Positions 32,620 to 46,959 of a stretch of DNA of 64,000 bases are shown here, piece after piece; position 1 is the stretch's first letter; each line of letters begins with the position of its first letter. The notes below the pieces were generated by a model, which searched no databases, was not told the origin of the DNA, and saw only the letters and a program-made list of their open reading frames with translations. The translations under genes were made by a program, and so were the position numbers. Origin of the DNA: Allolobophora icterica (lineage: Eukaryota > Annelida > Clitellata > Crassiclitellata > Lumbricidae); the NCBI GenBank assembly GCA_963556255.1, contig OY744604.1:23975376-24039375 (forward strand), given 5' to 3'.

Positions 32620-34064
32620 CGGGATCAGACAAGTGCTGGAGCTCAATCGAAGAAATTGCCCAACCTCCGCAGAAGTTGCGGCAGTTGCCAGGCAAAAGCC
32701 ACAAAGGAAAAGGAAGAAAAGAAAAAGGAAAATACTAGCCACCTGCATGTCCGAATGCCAAGAAAGGAAAACACACAAAGGCGCGCCGCTCGGTGCTAAC
32801 ACCATGGCTTGACGCTGAAAGCCATGCTTATAGACGACTTGCCCGTCGCTTGGAAAGATATTACCGGAGAACTAAGGCCTCTACTGACCGTACTGCTTAG
32901 ATAAGATACATCCGTACAATTCACCGTCGGTACAAATATAAAGAGCGGAGCTATAATTAGGAGAGCAAGATTTCCCAGCATTCCGGGGAGCCCAGGAAAC
33001 GCTGGTCGACATTCAACGACATCATGGGTCGAGCTCGCTCTGGGTCCTGCCCGGCTGCATCGCACTTCACGGCTGATGCCTTCCTTAAGGCCTTCACGGC
33101 TAAAGTGAGTTCGGTCCGTGAGGCCACGCAGACAACCCACCACCGGTCTTTCCACCCACGAGCTGTGATCTTCCGTCTCTGGGCCCAATAAGTGCTGAGC
33201 TCCGTCAAATCATACTTACATCAGCGCCGAAGACCTGTAAACTGTATCCGCTTCCATCATTCATCCTACAAGAGACTCTCGTTGTCTTTCTACCGTTCCT
33301 TACGGGTTTCTGTAATCGCTCCCTTCAAGAGGGAGTTCTTCCCGCAAGCCAAAAGAGGTCCATCGTGGTTCCGGTGCTTAAAGCGGATGGTCTCAACGTT
33401 ACTGAACCAACTGATTTTAGGCCCATAGCAAATGTTTCATTCCTATCTAAAATAATTGAAAAGATTGTTGCCGCACAGCTCATGTCCTACCTATACAAAA
33501 ATGGCCTTTTCCCCATTTTCCAGTCGGGTTTCCGTAAGGGCCACTCCATAGTCCGCCTCCTATCTGACATATATGGAGCCATTGACAGATCCCAGGTCAC
33601 TGTCCTTGCGCTGTTTGATGTGAGTGTCGCATTCGACACTGTCGATCACGACATCCGCTTGCTGCGCCTATCCATTTCCTTTGGCTTCTCTGGCAATGTT
33701 CTTGATTGGCTTACCTCATTTCTGCAAGACCGCTCCTTCATGGTGGTCCACGGATCCACTAAGTCCTCTTGGGTTCCAGCTCCATTTGGCCTGCCTCAGG
33801 GCTCTGTTCTTGGCCCCTTCTTTAGATAATCTACACTGCCGACCTGGGGTCCTTGCAGGCGGCTGGGTCAGTTCTGAGTCAGTCCTATGCTGACGACCTG
33901 CAAGCCTATATTCACTGCCCGGCTGTTCGCGTTGTTGCAGCGGTGAAAACCATGACCCATGCCATGGAGTCCCTGCAGGCCTGGATGTCCTCAAACCGCC
34001 TGCGGGTTAACCCCGCAAAAACGCAGTTTATTTGGCTTGGCACTCCCCAGCAGCTCTCTAAAAT
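32620..34064 (+). pseudogene. L2-like LINE reverse-transcriptase pseudogene (copy A)
   Basis: From 33365 the frame gives the RT fingers and palm: DFRPIANVSFLSKIIEKIVA, GFRKGHS, LALFDVSVAFDTVDHD and LPQGSVLGP. A stop follows at about 33829, and the frame then resumes with the catalytic box SYADDLQAY (33888 on) and SSNRLRVNPAKTQFIWLGT. A degraded 5' part covers 32620-33330. It ends abruptly at 34064 in the middle of the thumb region, where a minus-strand LINE copy begins. The element lies in the duplicated unit; copy B retains a shorter version with two internal deletions. Confidence 0.85.
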
Positions 34065-34960
34065 AGCTGAAAGTAGCAAGCCCGGCTCAGTGAGTTCTGA
34101 ATCCAAGAAGACGCCAAGATCTCTGACGGCGGTGAAAAAGACAATATGCGGCAACTCAGAAATAAATAGAGTGATCAATCTTAGCAAGGTGCGCAGAGGT
34201 ATCCAGCCACAATATATTGAGTCTTAGAGGGATTCAAGCGAAGACGGTTGGATAACATCCAGGCAGTCAAGGAGTCTGTTGAGTGGTACATGAAGCGTAC
34301 AGAAGCAGCGGCGTCAGAGGGAAGGCATAGGGTGTAAGTATGTAACTCTGTATGTCGTCAGCATATAACTGATTGGACAAAGAGCAGATGGCAAGAAGAC
34401 GACTGAGATCAGTTGAAGGTAATAGAGAGGAGGGTGCCCAAGACGGATCCATGGGAGAGGCCAAAACGGACTGGGGTCCAGAGGACCATCGTACAACAGT
34501 AATCAACCAAAGAGGAGCGGTCACCAAGGTAGGAAGCCAGCAACTCAACTGGCTTTTCAGATAGACCAAAGGGTATAGATAAACGATTGAGTAGGATGGC
34601 ATGGTCGACCTAGTCAAAGGCAGTGCTGACATCGAAGAGTGCAAAAAATTAGAGCTTAGAGCGAGAATAGCGCTATAGAAATCAGAGAGAAGGCGATGGA
34701 GAAGGATTTCCGTAGAGTGACCTTTGCAGTAGCCACATTGATAGACAGGAAGTAAGTTATTGGCGTCAAGGCAAGCCAATAATTGCTGAGCGGCTAAATT
34801 TTCGATGACTTTTGAAATAAATGTGTGCAGGGTCTAAAGAGACCAGCGCGCTTGAGAATAGGAGTGACGATCGATCTCTACGGCGAAGCTGGAAGCGTAC
34901 TGTTTAGAATCGAGAATGTGTGAATGAATGTACGATTGAGCGAATGAACGAATAAACGAA
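34065..34960 (-). pseudogene. L2-like LINE reverse-transcriptase pseudogene, inverted relative to its neighbour
   Basis: Near-duplicate of 10632-11560. The minus strand gives LLPVYQCGYCKGHSTEILLHR, NQLYADDIQSY and FLDSELTEP. It is broken by frameshifts. With the plus-strand LINE ending at 34064 it forms a convergent junction with the two-base overlap ag. Confidence 0.85.
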
Positions 34961-35943
34961 TGTTTTTTTTACTGAACCGATGCACGCTAAGACTGGAACA
35001 TCTTCGAGAGAAACCTGTAAAGCGCTATATAAACATTCAGATAAAATAAACAATAATCTAATAAGGAGCCCTTATGTGTCCGAATTCTAGCCTCTCGTGC
35101 AAATTTAGAGAGAATTGTCAATATTCAATTTCCATATTGAAGACTTCTAACTTGGGTCGTAAGCTTTCAGCGTGCCGCAGGAGTCACTGTCATTCCGGCA
35201 AGTTTCGAACTACTTCGCCCCACTGCAGATTTCGACGCCGTCGATATAAGTCACGCCAGACCAACACTGAAGACCATTGGCACAAGTAGAACTGAAACAC
35301 ATCGTCAATGAATTATCAGATAATATGATCATTGTAGACTGTCTCTTACACTCTGATCATCATACATGTTATTTTGAATCAGAAGCTACAATGCCTTTCG
35401 CGGGAGAACAAGATTTGACTTCGCTACATTGCACAGGCGAGAACGTTCGCACAACACATGAATCCTAGACGAACGAAGATAAAAATATTATACCCTTTGT
35501 CATCTGTCATATGGTTAACGAACATCTATTCCTATCTCAAGACAGTCAGGGTTCCTCTCCTCTCTCTCATCTCCTCTCCTCTCATTCACTCTCGTCGCAA
35601 TTCCTAATAAATTCACATCACACCTTAACATCTACATCATATCAGCAGCAGCACCTTCACCTTCTTCAGATGTGCCATCCTACTCGTGTTAGCTCCTTTG
35701 TGAGATACTTAAAAAGGCGCTATAGCAAATGTCTAGATACATACCTAGTACATACATACATACATACATACGTAGTACATACATGCATAAATACATACAT
35801 ACATACATACATACATACATAGTACATACATACATACATACATACATACGTACATACATACATACATACGTACATATGTACATTCGTACATACATACATA
35901 CATACATACATACATACATACATACATACCTACATGCATACAT
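34065..35943. repeat. Second copy of the 10.6-12.7 kb block
   Basis: Collinear with 10632-12665, including the GCGCTATATAAA tail at 35022, the unassigned 35085-35700 sequence and the CATA microsatellite (35745-35943). It sits exactly between segmental duplication copies A and B. Confidence 0.88.
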
Positions 35944-36101
35944 ACTAACTAAAATTAACTAAAATAAAAGTCCAGTAACTATAACTATAACTATAACTAA
36001 AAAATAATACTAACTATTACTGTAACTATAACTAAAATAAAAAACCATCAACTATAACTGTAACTACAACTAAAATAAAATCTGTAAGGAGAATCACACT
36101 G
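35944..36101 (-). mobile_element. Left end of a split hAT element (inverted)
   Basis: Iterated aactataact/actaaaataa words end at the terminal inverted repeat gagaatcacactg (36089-36101). It is directly followed by gttgatat (36102-36109), the reverse complement of the 8-bp TSD atatcaac found beyond the other end at 37520-37527. Confidence 0.75.
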
Positions 36102-36817
36102 GTTGATATAATTATCTACTGGCCCTGAAGTTCTTCTCTATAAACGATTTAAGGACACCGGAAGACTATCATTCGCCTGAATTTTCAACCAGCTTCAACA
36201 GACAGTTCAGTGGAAGCAATTGTCGCATCAGCCGGAGATGATATTCGTTACTTTGCTCAAGTAAACTTGACTATCATGAATTTCTGGAATTCCTGCACGA
36301 GGTGTTCGTTTTCAGGTTCTATGCATCGTGCACGATGGATGGTCAGGGTTATAATATTATTATATTATGCAATCAAGATCTGGCTTTTTCATTACCAGTA
36401 CTGTTCCAGATGACTGGTTCAGATAAGACAGGCGTGATCTGGCAACTTTTGAACTTTTCATCCGCCCAAAGCCTTGGATTACTGCTCGAATCGGAGTTGA
36501 AGACCTACCGACTCATGACTGAACACCTAAAATACCCAGATGAAGAGATTTCCTCCACAACAAGTAGAATACTTGGACTTCATCTATAGTACCTTTCTCA
36601 GGAGCTGGTCGGACTGGCTCTTGTTGATTCCAGAGTGTCTGTGGAGATGAAGAGACTGATGTAAGCCGCCTTGGAAGACCCAGCCCCGGATCATCCACCA
36701 AAGCAACCAAAAGAGCATCAGGGCCTTGGAGCAGTTTTTGCACGATTAACACAAGACGCCTGTTTTCCATGCTTGGCCTTCCTCATACTTTCCTAGTATT
36801 GGACCACCTGAAATAAT

Positions 36818-36872
36818 GTATGTATGTATGTATGTATGTATGTATGCATGTATGTATGTATGTATGTATGTA
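36818..36872. repeat. (TATG)n microsatellite
   Basis: tgtatgtatg array, inverse of the (CATA)n at 35745-35943. The two bracket the inverted block. Confidence 0.95.
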
Positions 36873-37519
36873 TTAAAACAAGTTTCTCACTCTAAAATTA
36901 ACAATCGAAAGAAAAAATGATCTTTCCATCAAAACGAAAGTCGAAATATTTGATTTTCGAAAAGAAACCAGAATATTCGGAAGGAGAATATACAGCACAT
37001 TTTCTCATTTTATCTCGGAACATTAAACAGGATAGTTTAAAACGAATAAAATATCGCGTTTGATTAAATTCGCCATGTTTATCGATATTGCATTTTTTTA
37101 TTTCATAGACGAAAATAGCGATGAATTTTCGTTGGTGTTATTTTCCTTATAGTTATAGTCAGTGCTTTTTTTCTAGAAAAAAAGGTGACGGAACGAAACA
37201 ATAGGTGCCGGAACGCAACAATTATGGGCGGGCTAAAATCACGTGAAAAACGGGATTGGGGGTTGGGAGGGGTCTCAATAAATACTGAAAACAGTTCAAA
37301 AACACTTAAATTAAATTAAAATAACTAAATTATTGTTTTAATTATTAAAATAAATAAATTATTTTTTAGGAGCTGAAAAAGGTGCCGGAACGCCGTACCG
37401 GCGCGTTCCGGCTGAAAAAAGCCCTGGTTATAGTTATAGTTTATGATATTTTAACGAAATCATTTTTGGTTCGTTAACGAACATTTTCGTTATCGTTAAC
37501 GTTAACGAGAATCACACTG
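36873..37519 (+). mobile_element. Right end of the split hAT element
   Basis: A-rich non-coding sequence, then ttatagttatag words, a nested MITE (37160-37426), iterated cgttaacg words and the terminus gagaatcacactg (37507-37519). The TSD atatcaac follows (37520-37527). Copy A has the uninterrupted single site at 23959-23966. Confidence 0.75.
37160..37426. mobile_element. 267-bp hAT-type MITE
   Basis: Terminal repeats are cagtgcttttttt (left) and aaaaaagccctg (right), one mismatch. The 8-bp TSD gttatagt lies at 37152-37159 and 37427-37434. The interior repeats gtgccggaacg words near both ends. No coding capacity. Confidence 0.88.
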
Positions 37520-38215
37520 ATATCAACCATTAGTCGCTTCGAACCACTTGCTCTGCTACATGACGGCAACATTCCAAGAAGAGCATAATTCTTCCAAGCC
37601 TCTGCTCTGTTATCGTGCAAGCACCAGAATGGCGTCCAGTAATTTACGGCTGTAGAGTCTAAGCACAATGCCGCAACACGATTAATAATGCCTTAATGTC
37701 CAAATAAAGTTAGAGCTAATTGGGGAGGGTTCTTGAAAAATCAAGATTCTGCTACCTCCAACCAATCCTACCTGGTACCTCTGTCCCTGTTCCCGTCACT
37801 GCACTATCCCCCCTCCAGCCGACAGCCTAATACGTATAACATTTATTGTTAGGGATGTTATTTACCTTTTATCTGTGTTTACTAGATGTCTGTACAGTGT
37901 ACACGGTGATGAAGAATCCCACCCGATCAATTCCTTGGAAACTGAGCATAGTCGAGGTCATAAGGTCGATATAGAAAAACATGTACATTTACACGTGAAG
38001 TCGTGAACATTGAATACAAGTACCTAAATGAATCATGTGTTTGTGAAAGGAAATTGATGTTTATTGCTTTTAAAACAACGAAGGTGTAAAAGTATAACAT
38101 AGTTTGTTGAGGACGCGAAAAGACCTGGATGTTTAAACCAAGCGGAAAATGTTCAAAATCAAAATCAAATTAATAGACATATCATAAAGTCATCAGAAAT
38201 TTAGAATGTTGCATG

Positions 38216-39186
38216 CATGGGAAATGATTTTTGTTCACAGTTGTGGTACATTGGCTGAAACATCGGACAGAGTGGATATTAATAATATGAGAAGGAACTG
38301 GATTTAAATATATGTATGTATGTTTGCATGTATCAATGTAGGTATGTGTTTATGTATGTATGTATGTATGTATATATGTATGTATGTATGTATGCATGTA
38401 TGTATGTATGTATGTATGTATGTATGTATGTATGTATGTATGTATGCATGTATGTTTGTATGTAGTAAGCATGAATGTATGTTTACATGTATGTATTAAT
38501 GTACATCTGCATGCGTGTATGCCTGTATGGTACTGTTTCTGTTTGTATTTATGTATTGGTGTCTATTCTTGCGTGCATATATATCTACTTATCTGTATGT
38601 AAAACATTTATACAACGATGCAACGCCATCTGAGAGTCTCCGATGAAAACCTCCATACAAAATTTCAGCAACTTATAGCACACGTGCAGCTTACGGAACC
38701 TGAATGATTAGCGCCTCATCCACAGTCCCTCTTTATGTTCATTGTTCAATCAGCATAAATTCATCGGCCATCTTGTCTCAGCACGGCCATCTTGTATTGC
38801 CACGTGACCCACGTCACTCTATATAAGACTTTAAGATGTCGGCGAACCAATCGCTGTTAAATTCGGCGTGAAATCTTCGTTGCGTGAATGATGGACTGAG
38901 GATTGAGGAATACAATCCGGTCATTGAAAGAACTATTCTCACATGTCATGCGTATAAATAAAGGACTAAGCACGAGTTCTTTCATACATGTATAATTGTA
39001 TATACATGTATATATTATTGTATTCTATGCATAAATATATAAAAACATAATTTTCAGTCGATGATCTAGAATGGCGAAGGGGGAGGGCGGAATGTATATA
39101 CATACACACATCTAAACATATAGGCCCTATGTGCGTGAATACATATATAAAATTATATATATTTCCACAATATGTATACATGTAGT
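38216..39186. other. Copy B-specific insertion: (TATG)n and a possible solo LTR
   Basis: 38310-38470 is a (tatg)n microsatellite. 38597-38985 is non-repetitive and has TATATAAG (38820-38827) and, 130 bp on, AATAAA (38957-38962), a promoter plus polyadenylation layout such as a solo LTR shows. I found no clean TG...CA ends or TSD, so this is tentative. Confidence 0.35.
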
Positions 39187-39730
39187 GATTATCGGTGTAA
39201 TTGCAGGGTCTCATCTTAATGTGAATCTGCAAAGTCACCGACGAATGGATGAACAGACTTTTTCAAAATCCTACATATTTGCGCAAGAGTGGATTCTGAA
39301 TAGTTTATGTCGCATTGTCATTTGTTTGTTTAGGTGTGTGTGTATATATGTACATATCAATGTATGTATATACGTTTGCATGCATCTTTGTACGCATGTG
39401 TTTGGGTATGTATGTATGTATCTTTGTATATATATATATGCGTGTATGTCTATTTATATATGTATCTACAGTATGTATGAATATTTGCACTGTAAGTATT
39501 ATCCGATTATTTGTCAGTAGGTAAGTTAGTAAGTCTGTCAGTCAATCAGTGGAGGTCGGTTGATCTGTCGATCAGTTTGCGTCTCTCTGTTTGTCTGTCT
39601 TTTTGTCATTGGCATAACGCAATTTTCATCCATATAAAATTATGATTAATTATCTGTGTCTGAGATTTCGTTACTGTCTGTCCGCCCACACTACGCATGA
39701 CGCTTTCACGAACGAAGAAAGAACGAACGA

Positions 39731-40100
39731 GTGAATGGTTCGATCTATCAACTCGTAATCGTAATCGTAATCGTAATCGTAATCTTCAAACTTCTAAAGC
39801 GCCACTCTAAGGCCAAGCGCAGGATACCAGCCTATTCACGAGCGCTACGTCAGATCAGAGGGGGTTTCCAGAGAGTAGTCCAAAAGAGGTCCAAGTCCGA
39901 TTTCCAGGAGGCCAAACCAAATCAAAGGGGTTTCCAGAGAGTAGTCCAAAAGAGGTCCAAGTCCGATTTCCAGGGTACCAGATCAGTTTCCAGATAGTGG
40001 TCCAAAAGAGGTCCAAGTCCGATTTCCAGGAGCCCAAACCAAATCAAAGGGGGTTTCCAGAAAGTAGTCCAAAAGAGGTCCGAGTCCAATTTCTCTACAA
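39731..40100 (-). mobile_element. Retroelement 3' end with internal minisatellite (4 units), copy B
   Basis: Same element as 26046-26345 but with one extra minisatellite unit (39862-40090) and one extra gtaatc repeat. Confidence 0.7.
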
Positions 40101-42230
40101 CAAATAAATAGAAGAATGAATGAAAGAACGAATTAATGAATCGATATATCAATCAATCGCTTCCTCTTGATGTATATTAGCGATCAACTGCAATCTCTTC
40201 TGAAGCACCCTGACGATCCTTTGGCGCCCTCTGAAGTCAGTTCTCTGGAACTAAATACCCGATTATATAACGACGCAATTGTTCTTAGACGCTTGAAATC
40301 CCGAACTCAACACAAAGACCAACGATCACCTATTCATTATTTACAGGAATAAAGGCGCAAAATGAATGAAAGAATGAATAAATGAATCAGTCAGTCAATT
40401 GATCAATTTATGAATAGATGGATGAATTGATCAACGATTCGAATAAATCACACAAATCAGTATAACGATGATTAATCCATTAAATGGTGAATCACTAAAT
40501 AAATAAATAAATAAATCAGTCAGTCAGTCAGTCAGTCAATCGTGGCCATTCATCATAAACATTGGGACTTCACAATATCTGGAATACCTCTGACAATGCA
40601 TGTAGGAAAATATCTCAAAACAATGAGTCATCGACATATTAATTCAGCAAATTCTATGATGAGCAGAAAGCATTGTGCACAATGGTAATCATTGTTGTTA
40701 GACGCCCAACAGCGTTGATGACCTAGACAGATGCGACGAATCGTCTAGCGATAGTTTCGGAATAATTAAATGTGCAAATTTCTCGTGTAGGCCCCTACAC
40801 TGGCTGATTTGCACACAATGCGGCTGTGACCTTTCCACATCAAGTTTGCTTTGGACTAAGCTCTCTCTTCCAGCTATTACAACTTATTCCGCCTATTGTT
40901 CACGTTTGGATCGTTTTTCATTCTTTTCTTCTTCGCCGTCATCTTTTTCTTTCTCTTCGTCATCTTGTTCATCTTCTTCTTCGTCACCTTGTTCTTTCGA
41001 TTCTTCTCCTTAGCTTTTCCTTGCTCTTCTTCTCATTCTTCTGCCTTTGTCCATTCTCTTTTATTGTTTTCATGTTGTTTTGAATCTTCTTTCTTTTGTT
41101 CTTGTTTTCCTTTTACTTATCCTATACTATATCTTGTTGTTATCTTTCTTTTTTTCTTTCCTTGTTTTGTTTCTTATTCTCTTTCTTTTCACAATGTCCT
41201 ATTCTTACACCTTTTCCCACTACGCAGGTTTATCCTGCGCTCTCCTCAAAGCTGTTTTGACCCAGATTTAACAAAGAAATATTTATCTCTAATTCCTCTG
41301 ACACGCAGTCTTGGATCCGTCATTGTTCTGGATACACTGACTACTATCGTATTAATATAAATCACGAGCTGCGAATACTTTCTCGGAATCTATCATAACC
41401 ATCAGGAAAGGTGATTTAACGCACTTTGGCTTTTGCGACGATCCTAATCGACTGACATCGCGATGAAACAGTTTTACGTCTTCCATGGTCTTAGGTCCAT
41501 TTCTCGTTCTTCTCAAGCACCAAACAAAAGCAATCACGGAATCACTCGGTGTTTTCTCAGTAGATTCGATATTTTCTCCTCTCACATTTGGATCTGTTCC
41601 CTCAGTTCCCCTCTCTTCTCCTCCCTTATCCTACCATAGATCACCCGGCCATATCTCCACTCTCTTCTCTCCTTTCCTCTCCAATCCTCTCCTGTCCTCT
41701 GGTAAAACATTGCAAGCGTACGGAATTGAAGGCCGGGTAGAACTCCTTGGATAAGATTTTATTTAGCTGTCTGATTCTTATCGCGAATCGTAGGTCTACT
41801 GGAAAACTGTCAATGTTATTTATTTTTCATCCGCCACCTGTGGAATTTAAAGAAGCTCATTAAAACGAAATACGTGATCCGAGATTTTCTTTGCTGAAAA
41901 TATTTGTTTAAATCATATGCCACTTGAGGAGATTACAATAGCCAACAATTAATGTTCAATAAAGTTAGACACAAGAGGTTAGATAGCTCATTGGCCTAAC
42001 GTCACACACATTAAAGGATGAACACAATAGCTTATTGCTAGACAGTCAGGTGGCTTTTTTCTACTAGACACATTCTAGGCCACAGAATCTGTGCTTTTGG
42101 TTTCAGATACACCTGTTTAAATTATTGCATACATTTATTTTCAGTGTTTAGGCGCTGGATGAAGACAATGCAATTTTCATTATCGTTTCAGCCTAAGGCC
42201 ATTTAGGCTAATTTAGTCCTGGAGCGATAT
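40101..42230. other. Non-coding upstream region of gene B
   Basis: Counterpart of 26346-28530 with the same CT-rich tract (40855-41220); no gene accepted. Confidence 0.5.
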
Positions 42231-42233
42231 CTG

Positions 42234-42241
42234 TATAAAAG
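42234..42241 (+). promoter_or_regulatory. TATA box of secreted-peptide gene B
   Basis: TATAAAAG, 110 bp upstream of the ATG, in the same context as copy A. Confidence 0.7.
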
Positions 42242-42343
42242 CCCCAACTATTAGCTTTATAGAAGTAAGAGATAATCAGCATTAGGGCCTACCTGATTTC
42301 GACGAAAATATACTTTTGACGAAGAATTGCTGAGACATCAACG

Positions 42344-43099
42344 ATGAAGCTCTTGGTTGTCCTGTTGGTTGTCGGATTGGTGATTGGTGAGAGATTAAGC
42401 TCTAATGCTTTGTAAAATATTCTTTTTATGAAAGTTTTGATATCGACATTTGTTACCAACCCTCTTTTGACGGAGTCCTACTATCGATAAAGAATACGGT
42501 ACGGTCATCGTTGATTTTGAATGTATACTATTAAGATGACGTGGTAGGCCTATTTATTCTGTGCGCCCCGAGATCGAAGAAGTAGTGTTTAGTTATGAGA
42601 AACCAACAAATCATGTTTAAACTTTACTAGTGGTAAGACAGCTATATGTCAATGTATTTTATATTGAAAACACGCCATCTAACGTGTTGTTCCCTAGGGT
42701 TTCGATGTTTTGGTTGAAGTACGTAAACAATTTAACACTAAAGTCAAAAGAATGGAGGTGAAAAGAATGCAGAAGCAAATGTTGAAGATTATAGCTCGTT
42801 TTTTTACTGAAATGTGTTCTTCATTTAAAGCAACCTGTTTAGCTAGAGAAAACAACGAAGTTCACAAGCGTCCGAGATACAGACCTCAACATGAGAGATA
42901 CCGGTACGGTGGCGATGACGAAACAGGCAACGAATATACTGGAGCTGATACGATGCGCAAACAAAAATGTAGGCCTAAAATGAAATGCAAGCAACAAGCC
43001 TCAAAGGAAAGGAATCAGAAACAGAAAAGCAAAGTTCCAACAGATTGCGAGGAGAATTGCTTTAATAAAAGAAGCTACGCAGTCAACAAGCCCAAGTAA
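42344..43099 (+). CDS. Predicted secreted Cys-containing basic peptide, paralogue B (two exons)
   Basis: Exon 1 is 42344-42386 (donor gattg/gtgaga) and exon 2 is 42831-43099 (acceptor tcatttaaag/caacc). The phase-1 intron is 444 bp and the product 103 residues, as in A. The signal peptide differs from A by one residue (LVIA for LVTA), and TCLAREN and the tail SY(A)VNKPK are kept. The middle differs strongly: an Arg/Tyr-rich stretch RPRYRPQHERYRYGG replaces the A sequence, and compensating in-frame indels occur. Five cysteines (17, 61, 67, 87, 91) replace four. The acceptor lost its polypyrimidine-TAG form (aaag), so splicing may be weaker. An unspliced frame from 42710 also stays open into exon 2. 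Family unknown; likely extracellular. Confidence 0.72.
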
Positions 43100-43127
43100 T
43101 CAGGTAAAACAAGCATGCACGTGTCTT

Positions 43128-43290
43128 CTTCTATTTACAGTACTACACTATTTATGGTAATGGTCTTCTAAGACGTCTATTAAATGCACTGACAAAATTG
43201 TCGGTGAGAAGATCAGTGAGGGAAAAGACTGGCTACCCGCTATTATGTGCCAAGTCTATGAAAGGGAAGTGGCTAAGTCTTAAAAATGAT
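43128..43290 (+). repeat. Exon-like dispersed repeat, copy B
   Basis: Follows tatttacag (acceptor-like) and reads ...VREKTGYPLLCAKSMKGKW in the frame shared with 29.5, 54.2 and 63.7 kb. It could be a 3' exon of the peptide gene or a transposed repeat. Confidence 0.45.
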
Positions 43291-44045
43291 TTTAAAAAAA
43301 CACGTGAATTGAATTTGAGTCGGAGTTTGAGCGGATCGAGAATGAAGCAAAATGAGTTGGCTCAAAAATGTGATATTACTGTACTGGCTATGAGCAACAT
43401 AGACTTGGGAAAAGAAAGAGATTCCATGAAGATATGTCAGTGGATGATGGAGTATCGAAAATCCTGGTTGAAACCTACATAGTGTCACTACATTGTGTCA
43501 TAAATAGCACGACTTAAAGATTTGAGCATTTTACAAATGTGGCGTCCAAATTTAGTTGTTTAGATGCAAAGCATCCTAGCAATGTGAATTCCGATAATGT
43601 GACCAAATTGGAATCTTTGACAGACTTGTACCAGGACGTCATCGAAAGTGGAAGTGAAATTGTGCAAAAGTTTCTTTCATTTTAAGGTCAGTAGGGGCCT
43701 ACAAGGAAATGATCAGTATTATCAATAAGAGAAATTCCAGTGTCGAAGAAGTGACCATCAATAATGCACTAAAATTCATGATCGCCAATGACATGTGTTC
43801 CATTTATCCTAGCCTGTCCACATTGTACCGCATTTTTCTGACCTTGCCAATAAACAGCGATGGCGCAAAAAAGATCTTTCGGCCGACTCAAACTCATAAA
43901 ATCGTAGGTACGTTCTACAATGGGCGAGGAAAGATTGTCTGGTTAAGTGCTGATTACGATCGAAAGACAATTCCCTAGTGAAGTGAATTATAGCGAAGTT
44001 ATTGATAACTTTGCTAAAATGAAGCCTAGACAAAAAAGGCTGTTT
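43281..44045 (+). pseudogene. hAT transposase remnant, copy B
   Basis: Counterpart of 30431-31205. FMIANDMCSIYPSLSTLYRI is followed by a frame change to SEVNYSEVIDNFAKMKPRQK. It lacks the catalytic core and is therefore inactive. Here it joins the exon-like repeat directly because about 850 bp present in A are absent. Confidence 0.65.
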
Positions 44046-46829
<2,784 letters not shown>

Positions 46830-46845
46830 TATATATATATATACA

Positions 46846-46886
<41 letters not shown>
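46830..46886. repeat. (AT)n microsatellite
   Basis: Partner of 45320-45443 on the other side of the inserted LINE. Confidence 0.9.
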
Positions 46887-46887
<1 letters not shown>

Positions 46888-46959
46888 CTTTTGCATATGA
46901 ATGTCATTATTCATTCGAATGCTCTGAAAGCTAACGTGTTTGTCTAGATCAAATGGGTT

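Larger units (their letters stand above)
23241..34064. repeat. Segmental duplication copy A
   Basis: It matches 36100-47420 (copy B). The first 720 bp (23241-23966) are inverted in B. 23959-24653 match 37520-38215, and 25506-34064 match 39187-47420 with indels. The junction at 34065 joins a plus-strand LINE to a minus-strand block. Non-coding identity is high; copy-specific insertions and deletions are listed separately. Confidence 0.9.

Noticed and set aside
34064..34065. Twin-priming 5' inversion as the origin of the opposed LINE halves
   Set aside because: Both halves cover the same RT region and belong to different copies (the minus half also exists at 10.6 kb), so a single twin-primed insertion does not fit.
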